Below, piece by piece: positions 23,833 through 34,739 of a stretch of DNA of 64,000 nucleotides. The notes beneath the pieces are model-generated. The model ran no database searches and was not told the origin of the DNA. It worked only from the letters and a program-made list of their open reading frames with translations. Position 1 is the first letter of the stretch; every line of letters starts with the position of its first letter. Origin of the DNA: Hirsutella rhossiliensis (lineage: Eukaryota > Ascomycota > Sordariomycetes > Hypocreales > Ophiocordycipitaceae). The stretch lies in contig NW_025408679.1 in NCBI RefSeq assembly GCF_020360975.1, positions 868,001 to 932,000 on the forward strand, given 5' to 3'. The position numbers and the translations under genes are program-made.

Positions 23833-23969
23833 GTTATAAGCCTAGGAGGAATAGTATTCCTATACCTTCCGGGTGCTATAAAAGGCACCTTTCTTATATC
23901 CCTCGTAGCTTCCTTTTACCCCTCTTACTAAAAAAGCCGATTTTTAACTAACTTTTCTACCTTTCCCCG

Positions 23970-26900
23970 CAACGATAATAAAAATCGACTCCTCTACTAT
24001 CCCTACGGTCTATAGGACGATTCTTATAGAGCCCTAAGATTAGGATAAGTAGGTAAAGGAGCTACGGGCTCGTATAGATAGAACTATTTATAATTTAGTC
24101 TTCTCTAATAAGTAGGACCCTCTCGAGCCCCCTCTTTATCCTAGGGCAACGGACTTTATAGAGGGAGCTACCCTCTTCTTTAAGCTAACTTCTATATAAT
24201 AGAGAGCTTTTTCTACTACCTTAGGCAACTACGAGAGTTACCGAAATAAATACCTTTACGAAATAAAGCTACTAACGGCTGCTCGTATAGCGATAACGGA
24301 ATCCGTTAGTGCTATAAAGCTAATCTCTCTTCGAGAGAAAGAGACTCCTAGGCAGTAGCTTTTAAAGCTCGAGACCTCGATAGCTCCCTCGAGAGGTTAT
24401 ATAACTAACCGTATTAGGAAGACCTATACGGCCTACCTAGGAGCCTTTTTTACTAGGAACCTACTAGCTTCTTCGTAGCTAGCTAAGTAGGAAGAAATCC
24501 TCGAGGAAGCTAACTAATTCTTCCTTATAGAAGCTCTTTCCGGCTAGTAGCTATAGGATATATCTCTATTAATAAAGCCTATTAGTAACGGTTACTCGAC
24601 TATCTTTCGAGAGGCTAGCCGGGAACTAGACGAAGAGGCTGCTAGAGTATAATAGTAAGCAATCTTATTCCTTTGTGGCTAGCACTCGACCTAGACGGCT
24701 CGACCTATAGCTGCTACGGCCCCTGCTGCTACTATTGCGGCTGTTGCTCCTTCGGCTCCTCCTCCCTCGAGAGCCTTAACCTAGTCTTTAACGGCTGCCC
24801 TAGTCCCGGCCCCGGCTCCGCCTTTTGCTCCGGGTCCGGTCCCGTTAGTTAGACCGGCCCGACTAGTCTCCTAATAGACCTTTTAGTCCGTTAGTCGAAA
24901 AATCAGGGAACTAGTCGAAATCGAACCTCTTCGTTAAAATTAGTAATAAGGGGTAAAAAGGGGGGGTTTTTAAGCAGACCTTCCGGACTAGGACGAGGAT
25001 TCCTCGAAGAAACGAACGAGAAGGAATCGACCTACCTACTAAGCATGCAAAAAGCCCTATCGGCTAGAAGACTACTAGTAGGTCTTCGAGGAAAACCGAC
25101 CTAAAGGAATTAACCCTTTAAAGAGGCTATAAGAAATAGTATAATAGTCTCTTAAGGAGGACCCCTCGTTATAGAAGAAGATAGAGGAGATTCGGGTTAC
25201 TAAAAAATAGTAACTAATACCGCTGCCCTTATTCGAGCCGTAAATTCAAGGAAAAATCGTTAGTATAGTAAATCCGGCCTTTATCTTCCCTACGGATTAA
25301 TCAGGCTAAAACCAACCGTTAGAGCCCTCTAATTATCCTATACGAAAATCAGCTATCCTTAACTCTAGTACTTCCCTTAATATCTATAATATACTCTTAC
25401 GATTCCGGTCTTTTAAGAAGGCACGAAAGGAATATCTTATTGCCGGGGAATTAACCGTATAGATAGAGGGATACGGAAGGGTGAATTTTACGATAAAATT
25501 ACCTAACGGGTCTATACGAATTCTTCGACGAAAAAGGGTAGCTTTTAGCCCTCGATTTTTAACGAGCCTAATTTCCTTCCGCCTTCTTCGAGAGGAAGGA
25601 ATCTTCTAAGATACGACGTTTAAGCCTACGAGGCTAGTCTAGAAGAATTAGACTATTAGGCTTATCGAGGAGAAATTCGGTTAATTTTTTCTCGAATTCC
25701 GACCTATCCTTAGGAAGGAATCTCTCGAGAAGTTAGCTTTCCCTACTAGGAGGAATAGGTCTACTATAAAGGACCCTCTTCCGGCAGCCTAAGGAGACGG
25801 CATTCTTTAGCACGCACGACTTAGTTACCCGGGCCCCCTAGCTTTGCATAAGCTAGGCTAATAACAGGGCGTACGAATAAGGGGCCTAAAGACCGTCGAA
25901 TATAAATACTACGGCTAAGGGAAGACTAGAAGACGAATTTCTAAATAAACGCCTTTACGGCCGGACTAGCCGTATAAGGAAATTTAGATTAACTAGACCG
26001 ACGTCTCTAAGGATTAGGAAAGCTTCGTTAGGGTAATGTTTTTTATAGATGCTTTTTTAGGGATGGTTTTCCCCTATTTCTTATAGACCTATATAAGTAA
26101 GTATAACTAGTTTACCCTCTAGGACTTCGTTAACTAAATAAAATCCTACTTTAGCTACGAGGTAAAAAAGATACGGTTTAACGGAGAGCTATTTATAAAG
26201 GATATCTTAAATTAGCTTCGAAAAAGGGGCATTTTACCCCTCCTATTAGCACCGAATACCTAGGCCTAGAACGGAGGGACAGAAAGATTAAGGGGTGCTA
26301 TAATAGAAAGGGCCCGTACGATAAGACTTACTATAAAGCTTCTATACGACTTTTAGAGGGAAGTCGTTAAGACCGCCTATTACCTTCGGAACCGGACCTT
26401 AAAGGAACCTAGGGGACTAAGGGACTATAGGGACCTAGACACCCTTTTTAAGACCTAAGGAATAGACTAGAAATCCCCCCTCGAGCTCTTTACGAAGAAG
26501 AGGGCCTCGCTAGCCTACCTTTATGCCTATAGCTATAAGGTATACGTAATAACTACCGATATATAGCTAAAAAGGAAGAAGAAAAGAAAGCTTAATCCTA
26601 GAGCCTTTATTAGTTACCTCGTTAGGTATAATTCTACGAATATCTTCCGGATCTAGATTCTTCTTCTATAAAAGGTTATTTCGACTAGGGATATAATTTT
26701 TAACGAATTTAGCTTCTTCGATAGAAAGAAGGATTAATAGCCCCTATTACTTATATAACGTTAGCTAATTTAGAAGATCTAAATCCCCCCTTCCTAATAG
26801 TCTTAAGAAGAGGTCCTAGATAAGGAAATAGAAGAAGAAACCGACGTCGAAGTAGTCGAGGATAACGCTAACTTCGAAGAAGAGGAAGCTACTAGATTAG

Positions 26901-28967
26901 ATAATCTAGACGAAGAAGGAGACTATAGGAAAGTAGTAGAGCTAGAATACGCCTACCTCCCTACGCCTCCTCTTATAAAATAAGAAGAAGATCTAGAAGC
27001 AGCTTTTTTAGTTAGTCTTCCCGTCTCGACCCCTAAGGGGGTAGGAAAGGCACCTCTCTCGAAGGATTACCTAGCTGCCTTTTTATCCCTGCTTCGAGAA
27101 GCAAAGGAAGGTATAGGGCCCGATACGAAAGAAGACTAGTTTCTCCCCTATTTCGACCGATTTTCCGACTTCTACCTAACGCTAATAGAAGACGGTTCCT
27201 ACGGAGCGTTTATAGTAGGCCGGCTATTTAAGCTAATATTAGTAAGGAAGGTATATAAAAGAGACCTCCTAGACCTACTAGTAAACTAAAAGCAGCTAGA
27301 AAGACACCCCTTTAGAGACTAGTTTTTCTAGGCCTAGAAAGACTACCTAGCCTTATATAAAGAGATAGGGTCTTTTAAAGAAGTCCTTAAGGAAAAGGCA
27401 AGAGGAAAATAGGTCCTTAGCTATAAGTAGGTCTTTATTTATAAGACTAATAAACACGGCTTCCTTTAAAAGTATAAAGCCCGGCTAGTTATCTATAGGA
27501 ACTAGTAGGAAAAAGGGGATCTTCCTACTAAGGCAACTACCTTAGTAGGGATGTCTTTTCGGACCCTTATAGCTATAGTAGTAGAATTCGACCTCGAACT
27601 TAATTAAATAGATATAGTTAACGCCTTTATTAACTGCTTACTCGAGGAAGAAGAAGTTATTTATATAAGCCTTCTACTAGGCTTCTAATAGCTAGGAAAG
27701 GTTCTATGGCTTAGGAAAGCTCTATACGGATTACGAGGATTACCCCTTCTTTAGCAACAGTATTTAATAGGTTCCCTCGAAGCCCTAGGCTTTAAGAAAG
27801 TCCCTTAGGAACCGTGTATAATATAGAAGGGTAAAATCACGGTCTTCTTTTACGTCGACGATATTATCTAGGCGTACCTAAAAGAGGAAGAAGTTACTAC
27901 TAGGGAGGCTATACGAGGCCTATAATAAAGGTATAAGATAACTAGGCTAGGGGAGCTAAAGTAGTTCCTAGGGATACGAATCCTTTAGAATAGGTCCTAA
28001 CGGACTATCTAGCTTACCTAGGACGCCTATATCGATAAGGTCGCTTATAAATTCCTCCCTAATTCCCTCGATAAGAAGCCTCCCTCTATGCCTATATTAG
28101 ACGAAGAGCTTTTACCTAATCCGTCCTTTTAAGCTAGGGAGTAAGAGAAATACTAATATTAATAGAAGGTAGGCTCCCTGCTTTTTTTAGCTATTTCTAC
28201 TAGACCGGATATCTCTTTTACGGTCTCCCGGCTAGCTAGGTATAACTAGAATCCTAGCCCTAGGCATTAAGAAGTAGTAGATAGAGCTATCCTTTATCTC
28301 TATTTAACGAGATTATATAGTCTATGCCTAGGAGGGCTAGAAAGGAAGAAATAAGCTATAGAAATCTTCCTTTATTCGAGCGATTCGTCCTTTATAGATA
28401 ATTCCTTAGATAGAAAGAGCTTATAAGGGTATATTATATCCCTATTTAGAGGAACTATTGCTTAGAGAGCTTCGAAGTAAGCTACCGTTACGACTTCTAG
28501 TACGGAGGTAGAGCTACTAGCTCTTTTAGAAGCGTTAAAAGAAGCGATTTTCCTTAGCCGGCTACTAATATCTCTACGACTATAAATTCCGACCCCGTTA
28601 GCTATAGAATGCGATAATATATAGACTATACGGATTCTTGTAGAGGAAAATAGCAAGCTATCGACCTAGCTACGGCATATTAATATCTACTAGCATTAGT
28701 TACGCTAAGAGGTCTAAAGGGGACTTATTTCCGTCCGTTAGGTTCTAACGGTATTAATAAAAGCCGACGGTCTTATAAAGCCCCTACTAAAGTAGAAGCT
28801 AGCTATCTTCTTATAGTAAATTAAGCTAGAAGACGTTCGAGAGAAGCTATCCTTAGAGGCCCGCCTTAATAGTCTATAAGAGGAGCTAATAGCCCGTACG
28901 AGAAGGTAACGTCTATAGCCAAAGAAAAGGAAGAGGCTTTTCCCTTTAGAGGGCCCCTTATTTTAAT
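23970..28967 (+). pseudogene. Smaller Copia gag-pol polyprotein remnant
   Basis: Begins near 23974 where ATG has become ATA, and runs to a TAA near 28966. The gag part (to about 25.3 kb) is acidic with a long Ala/Pro-rich linker (24700-24850). Pol: RT opening near 27590-27640 reads EFDLELN, then IDIVNAFINC (family: QxDVxxAFLNG); the intact active site YVDD is at 27851-27862; RNase H shows EVELLALLEALKEAIFLSRL at about 28505-28565 and ECDNI near 28610; the closing HIDIY motif follows. Fewer stops than in the other elements, but TAG codons occur throughout (WxxW and Gln positions), so it is not functional. A minus-strand open frame at 28462-28656 is only its antisense. Confidence 0.85.
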
Positions 28968-29177
28968 TAGGTTTTCCCCCCTTTCTTATAGGACTTTCCC
29001 CTCTTTAGGCCCCTTTTCCTTAAGTAGGTCTAAAAGAGCCTAGGGACCCGAAAGGGCCCCTGCTTTCCTCGAGTAAAGGGAGAAGTATAAAGCTAAGAAC
29101 CTCCTCTATACGCTTACTAGCCCGAAGCCGTATTAGCTATGCCCTTACTATAAGGGCAGGCTATAGCTAAGGGGGTG

Positions 29178-29635
29178 TGTCGCGAAGCGTGGCCTAATTT
29201 CGTAGTTCTCGAAGATATCCCTTAGTAAGAGGGACTAAGGAAGCTAAAAACACCCGGTATAGAAGAAGGAGCTAAAAAGAAGGTATAGGAAGGAGAGTAA
29301 GGGTATAAGGGGAAGTATAAGTAGCGAGAGATAAGACGGATGTGCCGGAAACGGCTATAAAGGAAGGAAAAAACCGGCAAAAAGCTCGGTAGTTAAAAGG
29401 ATATTAGTAGCTTCTTTAAGCAGGATCTTCTTTATTAATTAAGATGCTAGACGGGTATAAATAAGGGCGTTAGATAGAGGAAAGAAGGATAATTAAGGCA
29501 ATATAATAATTACTCCCCTACCTTTATTACTACTCCCGTAAGAATTAAATCTCTCTGCCCTACCTATCCGACCCCTTACTTCTAATTTCACCTTTATATA
29601 TTTTATATATATTTCTCGTATCTATCTTCGCGAGA
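29178..29635 (+). repeat. Smaller Copia 3' LTR (458 bp)
   Basis: Starts TGTCGCGAAGCGTGG, keeping the original TGT that is TAT in the 5' LTR, and ends CTTCGCGAGA. The preceding CTAAGGGGGTG is the polypurine tract. Confidence 0.93.
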
Positions 29636-29640
29636 ATAAT

Positions 29641-32365
29641 AACCCCTACTTATAATAAATATACCTCCTTTATATCCCTTTTAGATATAAGGATAAGATA
29701 TTTAGAGATATCTTTAATAAAATCTAAGGTAGAAGCCCTAGATTAATTCTTAGAATATAAAGCCTTAGTTAATAATAACCGGGATAATATTACTATAAAA
29801 GAAGTTTTTTCGGGTAACGTAAAAGAATTCCTATATAAAATAAAACCCTAATACTTAAGAAAGGGAATTAAATATTATACTAGCCCTCCTAGGACTCCTA
29901 AATTAAACGTAGTAATAAAGAGGATTAATAGGACTATTTTATATAAAGTCTAAGCTATTTTATTTACGGTAAATCTACCTAAATATCTATAGGGAGAATC
30001 TATTTTAATAGCAGCTTATTTATATAATAGGACACCTTACTTACGAATAGGCTTCTAAACTCTTATAGAGAAAAAGAAAAATAAATCTCTAGCCTTAAAA
30101 GACTTAAAGAAAAGTAAGACCTTTAAAAGTACTATTTATTATAAAAATAAAGACCCCTTAGATAAGCTAGAAATAAGAGGTTATAAGGGTTTTATTATAG
30201 GCTATACTAAAAATACTTATAAAATATATAATCTTTTAAAAAGAAAGGTAATAATTTCTAGAGATATTATTATCCTAGAAAATAAATTTATAGAAAATTA
30301 AAAAGAAGAAGACCTTAAGGACTTCGATTTTAATACCTTGCCTTCTATAAATAAGGTCCCGGATAATTATTTATAAAGGGAACCTATATTTAAAGAAGGT
30401 AATAACTCTTCTTTAAAAGAAGAGAAAAATAACCCTCCTATAAAGAAGGAAGATAACCCTGTTATAGAGTAGGAAAATAACCCTCCTATAAAGAAGGAAG
30501 ATAACCTTCTTATAGAGAAAGAAGATAACCCTTTTATAAAAAAAGGAAATAATCCTCTTTTAGAAAAGGGATTAAATAAGGATCCAAAAATCCGTATTAA
30601 TATACCTAAGAAGCTAAACGGATTTTATAAAGACTATATTATATACCCCGAAATAAATAGTATATTAAATAGTAAAAGTAAAGAGATTATTTTATCTTTA
30701 CTAGAAAATAAGGATCCTATAAAGCCTAAAACATTTAAATAGGCTATAAATAGCTTAGAAGCTATAGAATAGAAAAGAGCTATGTTTCTAGAAATAGAAG
30801 AGCTCTTAAACTAAAATACCTAGGAATTAAAGCCTCTTCCTAGTAATAAGGAGGCCCTAGGCGGCCGTTAGGTCTATAAAATAAAGCGGGATAATAATAA
30901 TATTATTATTAAATATAAACCCCGCTATATAGTATAAGGATTTAATTAGGTCTATAGCCTAGATTATTTAGAAACCTTTTCTATAATAATAAGACCTAAA
31001 TCTATTAGAATGCTACTTATAATAGCTATTTCTAATAATTATACTCTACTATAATATAATATAAAAAATGCCTTTATATATACCGAAATAGATATAGATA
31101 TTTATATAAAGTTCCCTATAAGCTATAAAGAGCTAATACTTAAAAGCTAGTTTAATAAAAGCTAGTATAAGTATAATATTAGCTATTTATAGTTTCTCGA
31201 GCTATATAAAAAGAAAAGGCTAGTAGTAAAATTAAAGAAAGTATTTTATAGCTTTAAATAAAGCCTAAAGCTTTAGTATAACTATCTTAGCTCTATATTA
31301 GCTAAGATAGGATTTTCGGCCCTTCTTATAAATAAAGGGGTTTTTATAAATACGTAATATAAAATTGCGATAGTAATCTATATAGATAACCTCTTAATAA
31401 TAGGGCCTAATAGAGGTATAATAAATAGTTTACTTAAAAGGGTAGTAGATTATATAAAGGTTTAGCCTCTAGGCGAACTAAAAGACTTCTTAGGAATATA
31501 TATAATTATAAACTAAAGTAGAAAGGGGATATTTATATTCTAGGAAGAATATACTTATAATAAAATACGAGAATATAATAAAGAAGACTTAGGGACTTCT
31601 AATACGCTTACTATATTAAGAGTAAAGCTTAAAAAGGCTATTATAACGCTGTTATAAAAGGAATCCTTATTTATTAAAGGAAAATAGGGGCTCTATTATA
31701 TCTAGCTATAATACGTAGGCTAGATATTTTATATACTATTATTTCCTACGCTAAATTTACTTTTAAACTAAATAATATATATTTTAAAGCGTTAAATACT
31801 ATCTAGAAATATTTAAATAAATACCCTAACTTAGGGATAATTTATTACTATAAAATCCCTTATACTTATAATTTTATAAAAGGTTATTCTAACGCTAGCT
31901 AAGCGTCTAACCTAATAAATAGAAAATCCGTTTCTATATACTATTTCTATATTTATAAAAATATTATAAGTTAGGCTAGCTAGAAGTAAAAGTCTATAGC
32001 CCTATTAACTTACGAAGCTAAATTTATTGCCCTTAGGGAGGCTAATAAAGAAGCTTTATATCTAAATCGGCTATTTTATTTAATAAATAATAGCTTATCT
32101 ATTAGAATTCCTAATACTATACCTCTTTTCTTAATAGATAATAAGGTAGCTATTAAATTAGCTATAAATCCGGAAATTTATAAAAAGATAAAGTATATAG
32201 ATATTGCTTACTTCTATACCTAAGAAAATATTAAGGAAAAGAAGATCCGGATTTTCTATATTAAATCTAAAGATAATATTACCGATATATTTACTAAGGA
32301 ACTAAGAAGAGAAAAATTCTTTAAGTTCTAAGAGCTTCTTTCCCTTAGGGAATTAAAAGAGCCTT
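29641..32365 (+). pseudogene. Large Copia integrase, RT and RNase H (continuation)
   Basis: Resumes the frame cut at 23375. The integrase end reads PRTPKLNVVIKRINRTIL near 29897-29950 (family: PxTPQxNGVVERxNRT) and NRTPYLR near 30020-30050. A linker follows with a six-copy 24-bp tandem repeat (30429-30572). RT active site: YIDN at 31379-31390 in place of YVDD. RNase H reads LTYEAKFIAL near 32005-32040, DNKVAIKLA near 32140, and the C-terminal YIDIAYFYT and DIFTKEL blocks near 32195-32310, classical Copia signatures. TAA/TAG stops are of RIP type. Confidence 0.85.
30429..30572 (+). repeat. Six tandem 24-bp units in the Copia pol linker
   Basis: Units begin ATAACCCTCCTATAAAGAAG or close variants, in exact 24-base register at 30429, 30453, 30477, 30501, 30525 and 30549. 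Each encodes an 8-residue unit of the form D/N-N-P-x-I-x-K-E, a charged flexible linker between integrase and RT. Confidence 0.85.
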
Positions 32366-32749
32366 AAAAAGAAAAGCTTATATCCCTTTAATAGAGGTTT
32401 TTTAGCTATCTTTCGCTTTCTTAGCTTTTCCTTTATATATAACTAATAGGTTTTTTCCTTTAAAAAGGTTTCTTATTAGTAAAAAATAACTTATAAAAAT
32501 AGGGTTTTTCCTTATTAAAGGTTTCTTATAATAACTCTATAAGGCTTTTTCCTTATAAAGGTTTACTTAAAAAGAGGAGGAAAATTATAATTATAACTAG
32601 GATTTTTCCTACTAAGGTTTTTCCTAGAAAGGGTTTTAAAGTTTTCCCTTATATTCCTATTATATACCTTATTCTTAATAAGGATAATTCTACTATAAAA
32701 GAAATAACTAGTAAAGAGCACTATTTACTTATTACTCTTTAAGGGAGGC
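32366..32749 (+). repeat. Large Copia 3' non-coding region with degenerate direct repeats
   Basis: At least four imperfect copies of GGNTTTTTCCTTANNAAGGTTT start near 32449, 32503, 32543 and 32600. Each is nearly self-complementary in its core (CCTT/AAGG), so it could fold. The region ends in the polypurine tract AAGGGAGGC at 32741-32749. Confidence 0.6.
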
Positions 32750-33445
32750 TATAAAAGTATACCCTTATCTTCCTATTTTCCTATTATAAAGAAATAATAT
32801 ATATAGGGAGGTTCTATAAAATAAGCTAGTAAAAAGAGGCTCTATAATATAGTCTAAGGGAATAACCCTTAAAGATAAAGACCTCTACTATATATCTATA
32901 CCTTTCTTTAGGAAAGGCGGGTTAAGATAAGCTTATCCTAATAAAATAAAATATATATAAAGTATATAAGTTAATTACGAGAAGAACGGATACCCTATTA
33001 CCTATTTTAGCCTAGCGGTTCCAAAGATATCCGCGATATAAGAATAGGTAGGGCATAGAACATTCTAGTTAAATCTACTACTTATACTAGAACCTATAGT
33101 CTTACGTTAACTATTACGTTATAATTAGACCACCTACTAAGTTAGGAAGACATACTATAGATAGAGCCTTTTAGGTATAATAGAATATACTAGAAAGCTA
33201 ACTATTTAGTCTACTAGTAAGCGAGCAATAGTCTATAAAAGACGAAGGATTTCCCTAAGAGTAGTAGATAGAATAAGTAAGTTTATAAGTATCTTTTATA
33301 ACGCTATTCTTTTAATATATTATTTAGCCCCTTATATACTCGTTATAAATTCCGGACGAAATCCTACCCTATACTCCTTCGACCGATCTTTCCGCTTACG
33401 TTATCGATTACCCGATCCTACGCTTATTACTTATACCTTTTTATA
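32750..33445 (+). repeat. Large Copia 3' LTR (696 bp)
   Basis: Starts TATAAAAGTATACCC and ends CCTTTTTATA. Same length as the 5' LTR, from which it differs mostly at C/T and G/A positions. Followed by the duplicated CCTTT. Confidence 0.93.
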
Positions 33446-33450
33446 CCTTT

Positions 33451-34080
33451 TAAGCTAACGCTATAGCGAGTAGGATAGGAGGCGCCGCCTTATAGGCGCG
33501 GCCGGTATATATATACTAGTAATAACTACCGCCGCGGCGCTTAACTTAGTCGGCGTAGGGGAGCTCCTATAACGTATACTATATATAAGGGGCCGCGCGA
33601 GCGGCTCTAGCCTAGACCTAGCGCTTATACTTTAAGAGGTTAGCGGAAGACGTCTATTATACTTACTTAACTATAGACTTATAGGGGTAGCGGAGATAGA
33701 GGCAGGGGCTAAGGGGCCGGGCGTTATAAGTAGCGGCGGGGACGGCGTCGTTACCTTAAAGGGTAACGTAAGGGTAGCTAGCGTAGTAAAGGTAGTAGCG
33801 GCGGCGGTAGGCGCGGTAATAAAGGTATAGATTAAAGTAGCGGTAGTAGCGGAGCTATCGTTAGCTATACCTAGTATAGCGTTAATAAATAACTTTATAC
33901 GCTTTAAAAAGGAGGAGGTAAAGGAGGGGGAGGTAAATATATCTATTATAAAACTTAATATTATAGATTATAGCCTCTTACTTTATAAGGTAAAGGACTT
34001 ATTAGTTAAAGTTATTATTATTAGGGCTATTATTACTACTATAGCTATTACTATAAGTATATATTACTAAAGCGGCTTAT
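33451..34080. pseudogene. Extra open region after the chromodomain, right half
   Basis: Continuation of 20331-20867 after the Copia insertion. On the plus strand a frame reads through an Ala/Gly/Val-rich part (33660-33860) to NNFIRFKKEEVKEGE (33885-33930) and a hydrophobic end of Ile/Thr-rich residues, with stop TAA near 34070. On the minus strand the same DNA is also open. The copy at 59510-60115 keeps the plus frame and ends at the same place. Strand and function unresolved. Confidence 0.4.
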
Positions 34081-34470
34081 ATAGCTAAGAATAAACTAAT
34101 ACTTTAAGTAAAGTAGAACTTACTTATTATTATTATTATTAACAGGGATACTACTTTATATACCCCTTAGTAAAGGAAGCTACCTAAGGCTAAGGGGATA
34201 GGTAACCTAAGGCTTATATAGGTCTAGGCCGGCCGCTAGCTACCTAGGGGCGTATATAATAGGTTACGACCTTATTTAAACGGCTAGCTAGCCGATAACT
34301 ATAGAGCTAGGTTCCGGCTACCTAAGCTAATAAGTATAGGGATAATAGGGCTAGTAGGGCTAGTATAATTAACGGGAAAGGGTAGGGTAGAGCTAGCGGT
34401 ATAGGCCTAATTATATAGAAGCTATTAATAGGGCAGCGCTACGCCGCGCCGCGCTTAAGGGACGGTATTA

Positions 34471-34656
34471 TATAAGAGTCTTTAACTATTATAGGTTATA
34501 GGCTTAAGCTATAGCCTAAGCTATATAGTTATATATAGAGGGCCGGATCCTATATATATATATATAGGTTAACCGCGTATAAAAGAGCTCTATATAGCTT
34601 ATTAATATTATTTTATAGACGGTACTTATATATATACCTTTACTTACTTTATAATA
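34471..34656 (+). repeat. Gypsy 3' LTR (186 bp)
   Basis: Starts TATAAGAGTC, ends CTTTATAATA, and carries the same palindromic core as the 5' LTR with one base changed (GCTTAAGCTATAGCCTAAGC). The polypurine stretch precedes it. Confidence 0.92.
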
Positions 34657-34739
34657 AGTATAGGAGTATAGGTTCTATATTAAATAGGATAGCTTTAGCC
34701 GCTAATTCTAGCTATATAGGGCGTGCTACTAAAAGAAGA

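Larger units (their letters stand above)
23376..29635 (+). mobile_element. Smaller Copia element nested in the large Copia
   Basis: LTRs of 457 and 458 bp in direct orientation; perfect 5-bp duplication ATAAT (23371-23375, 29636-29640), so it interrupts the integrase of the outer Copia. Total 6.26 kb. It is less RIP-damaged than its host: long stretches keep CpG and some CpA, and gag can be read for dozens of codons between stops. Related copies in the window: 49938-56262 (minus), 60735-61557 (fragment), 61558 to the end, and a solo LTR at 57679. Confidence 0.95.
20873..33445 (+). mobile_element. Large Copia element (696-bp LTRs) inserted in the Gypsy element
   Basis: Two 696-bp LTRs in direct orientation and a perfect 5-bp target duplication CCTTT (20868-20872, 33446-33450). 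Rejoining the flanks gives the same sequence that is found uninterrupted at about 59485-59500 in the other Gypsy copy, which proves the insertion point. The element contains the smaller Copia (23376-29635); without it the length is about 6.3 kb. Internal order gag, protease, integrase, RT, RNase H defines it as Copia (Ty1 type). Heavily RIP-mutated. Confidence 0.95.
14588..34656 (+). mobile_element. Gypsy chromovirus with 186-bp LTRs, host of nested insertions
   Basis: Both LTRs are 186 bp. Internal order is gag, RT, RNase H, integrase, chromodomain, then a further open region. Removing the solo LTR at 16034-16601 and the Copia at 20873-33445 with their duplications leaves an element of about 6.9 kb, a normal Gypsy length. 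Flanks read GGTAC (14583-14587) and AGTAT (34657-34661); these agree as one duplication only if two transition changes are allowed. A polypurine stretch, TTAAGGGACGG, precedes the 3' LTR, and a tRNA-like primer site (GTATAAGC) follows the 5' LTR directly. A partial second copy lies at 56263-60734. Confidence 0.9.

Noticed and set aside
28462..28656. Minus-strand 64-codon frame
   Set aside because: Antisense of the Copia RNase H region, where the sense strand has clear conserved motifs.
32447..32640. CRISPR-like array in the Copia 3' region
   Set aside because: The repeats are degenerate and unevenly spaced, and lie between a Copia stop and its polypurine tract; there are no cas genes and the host is a eukaryote.
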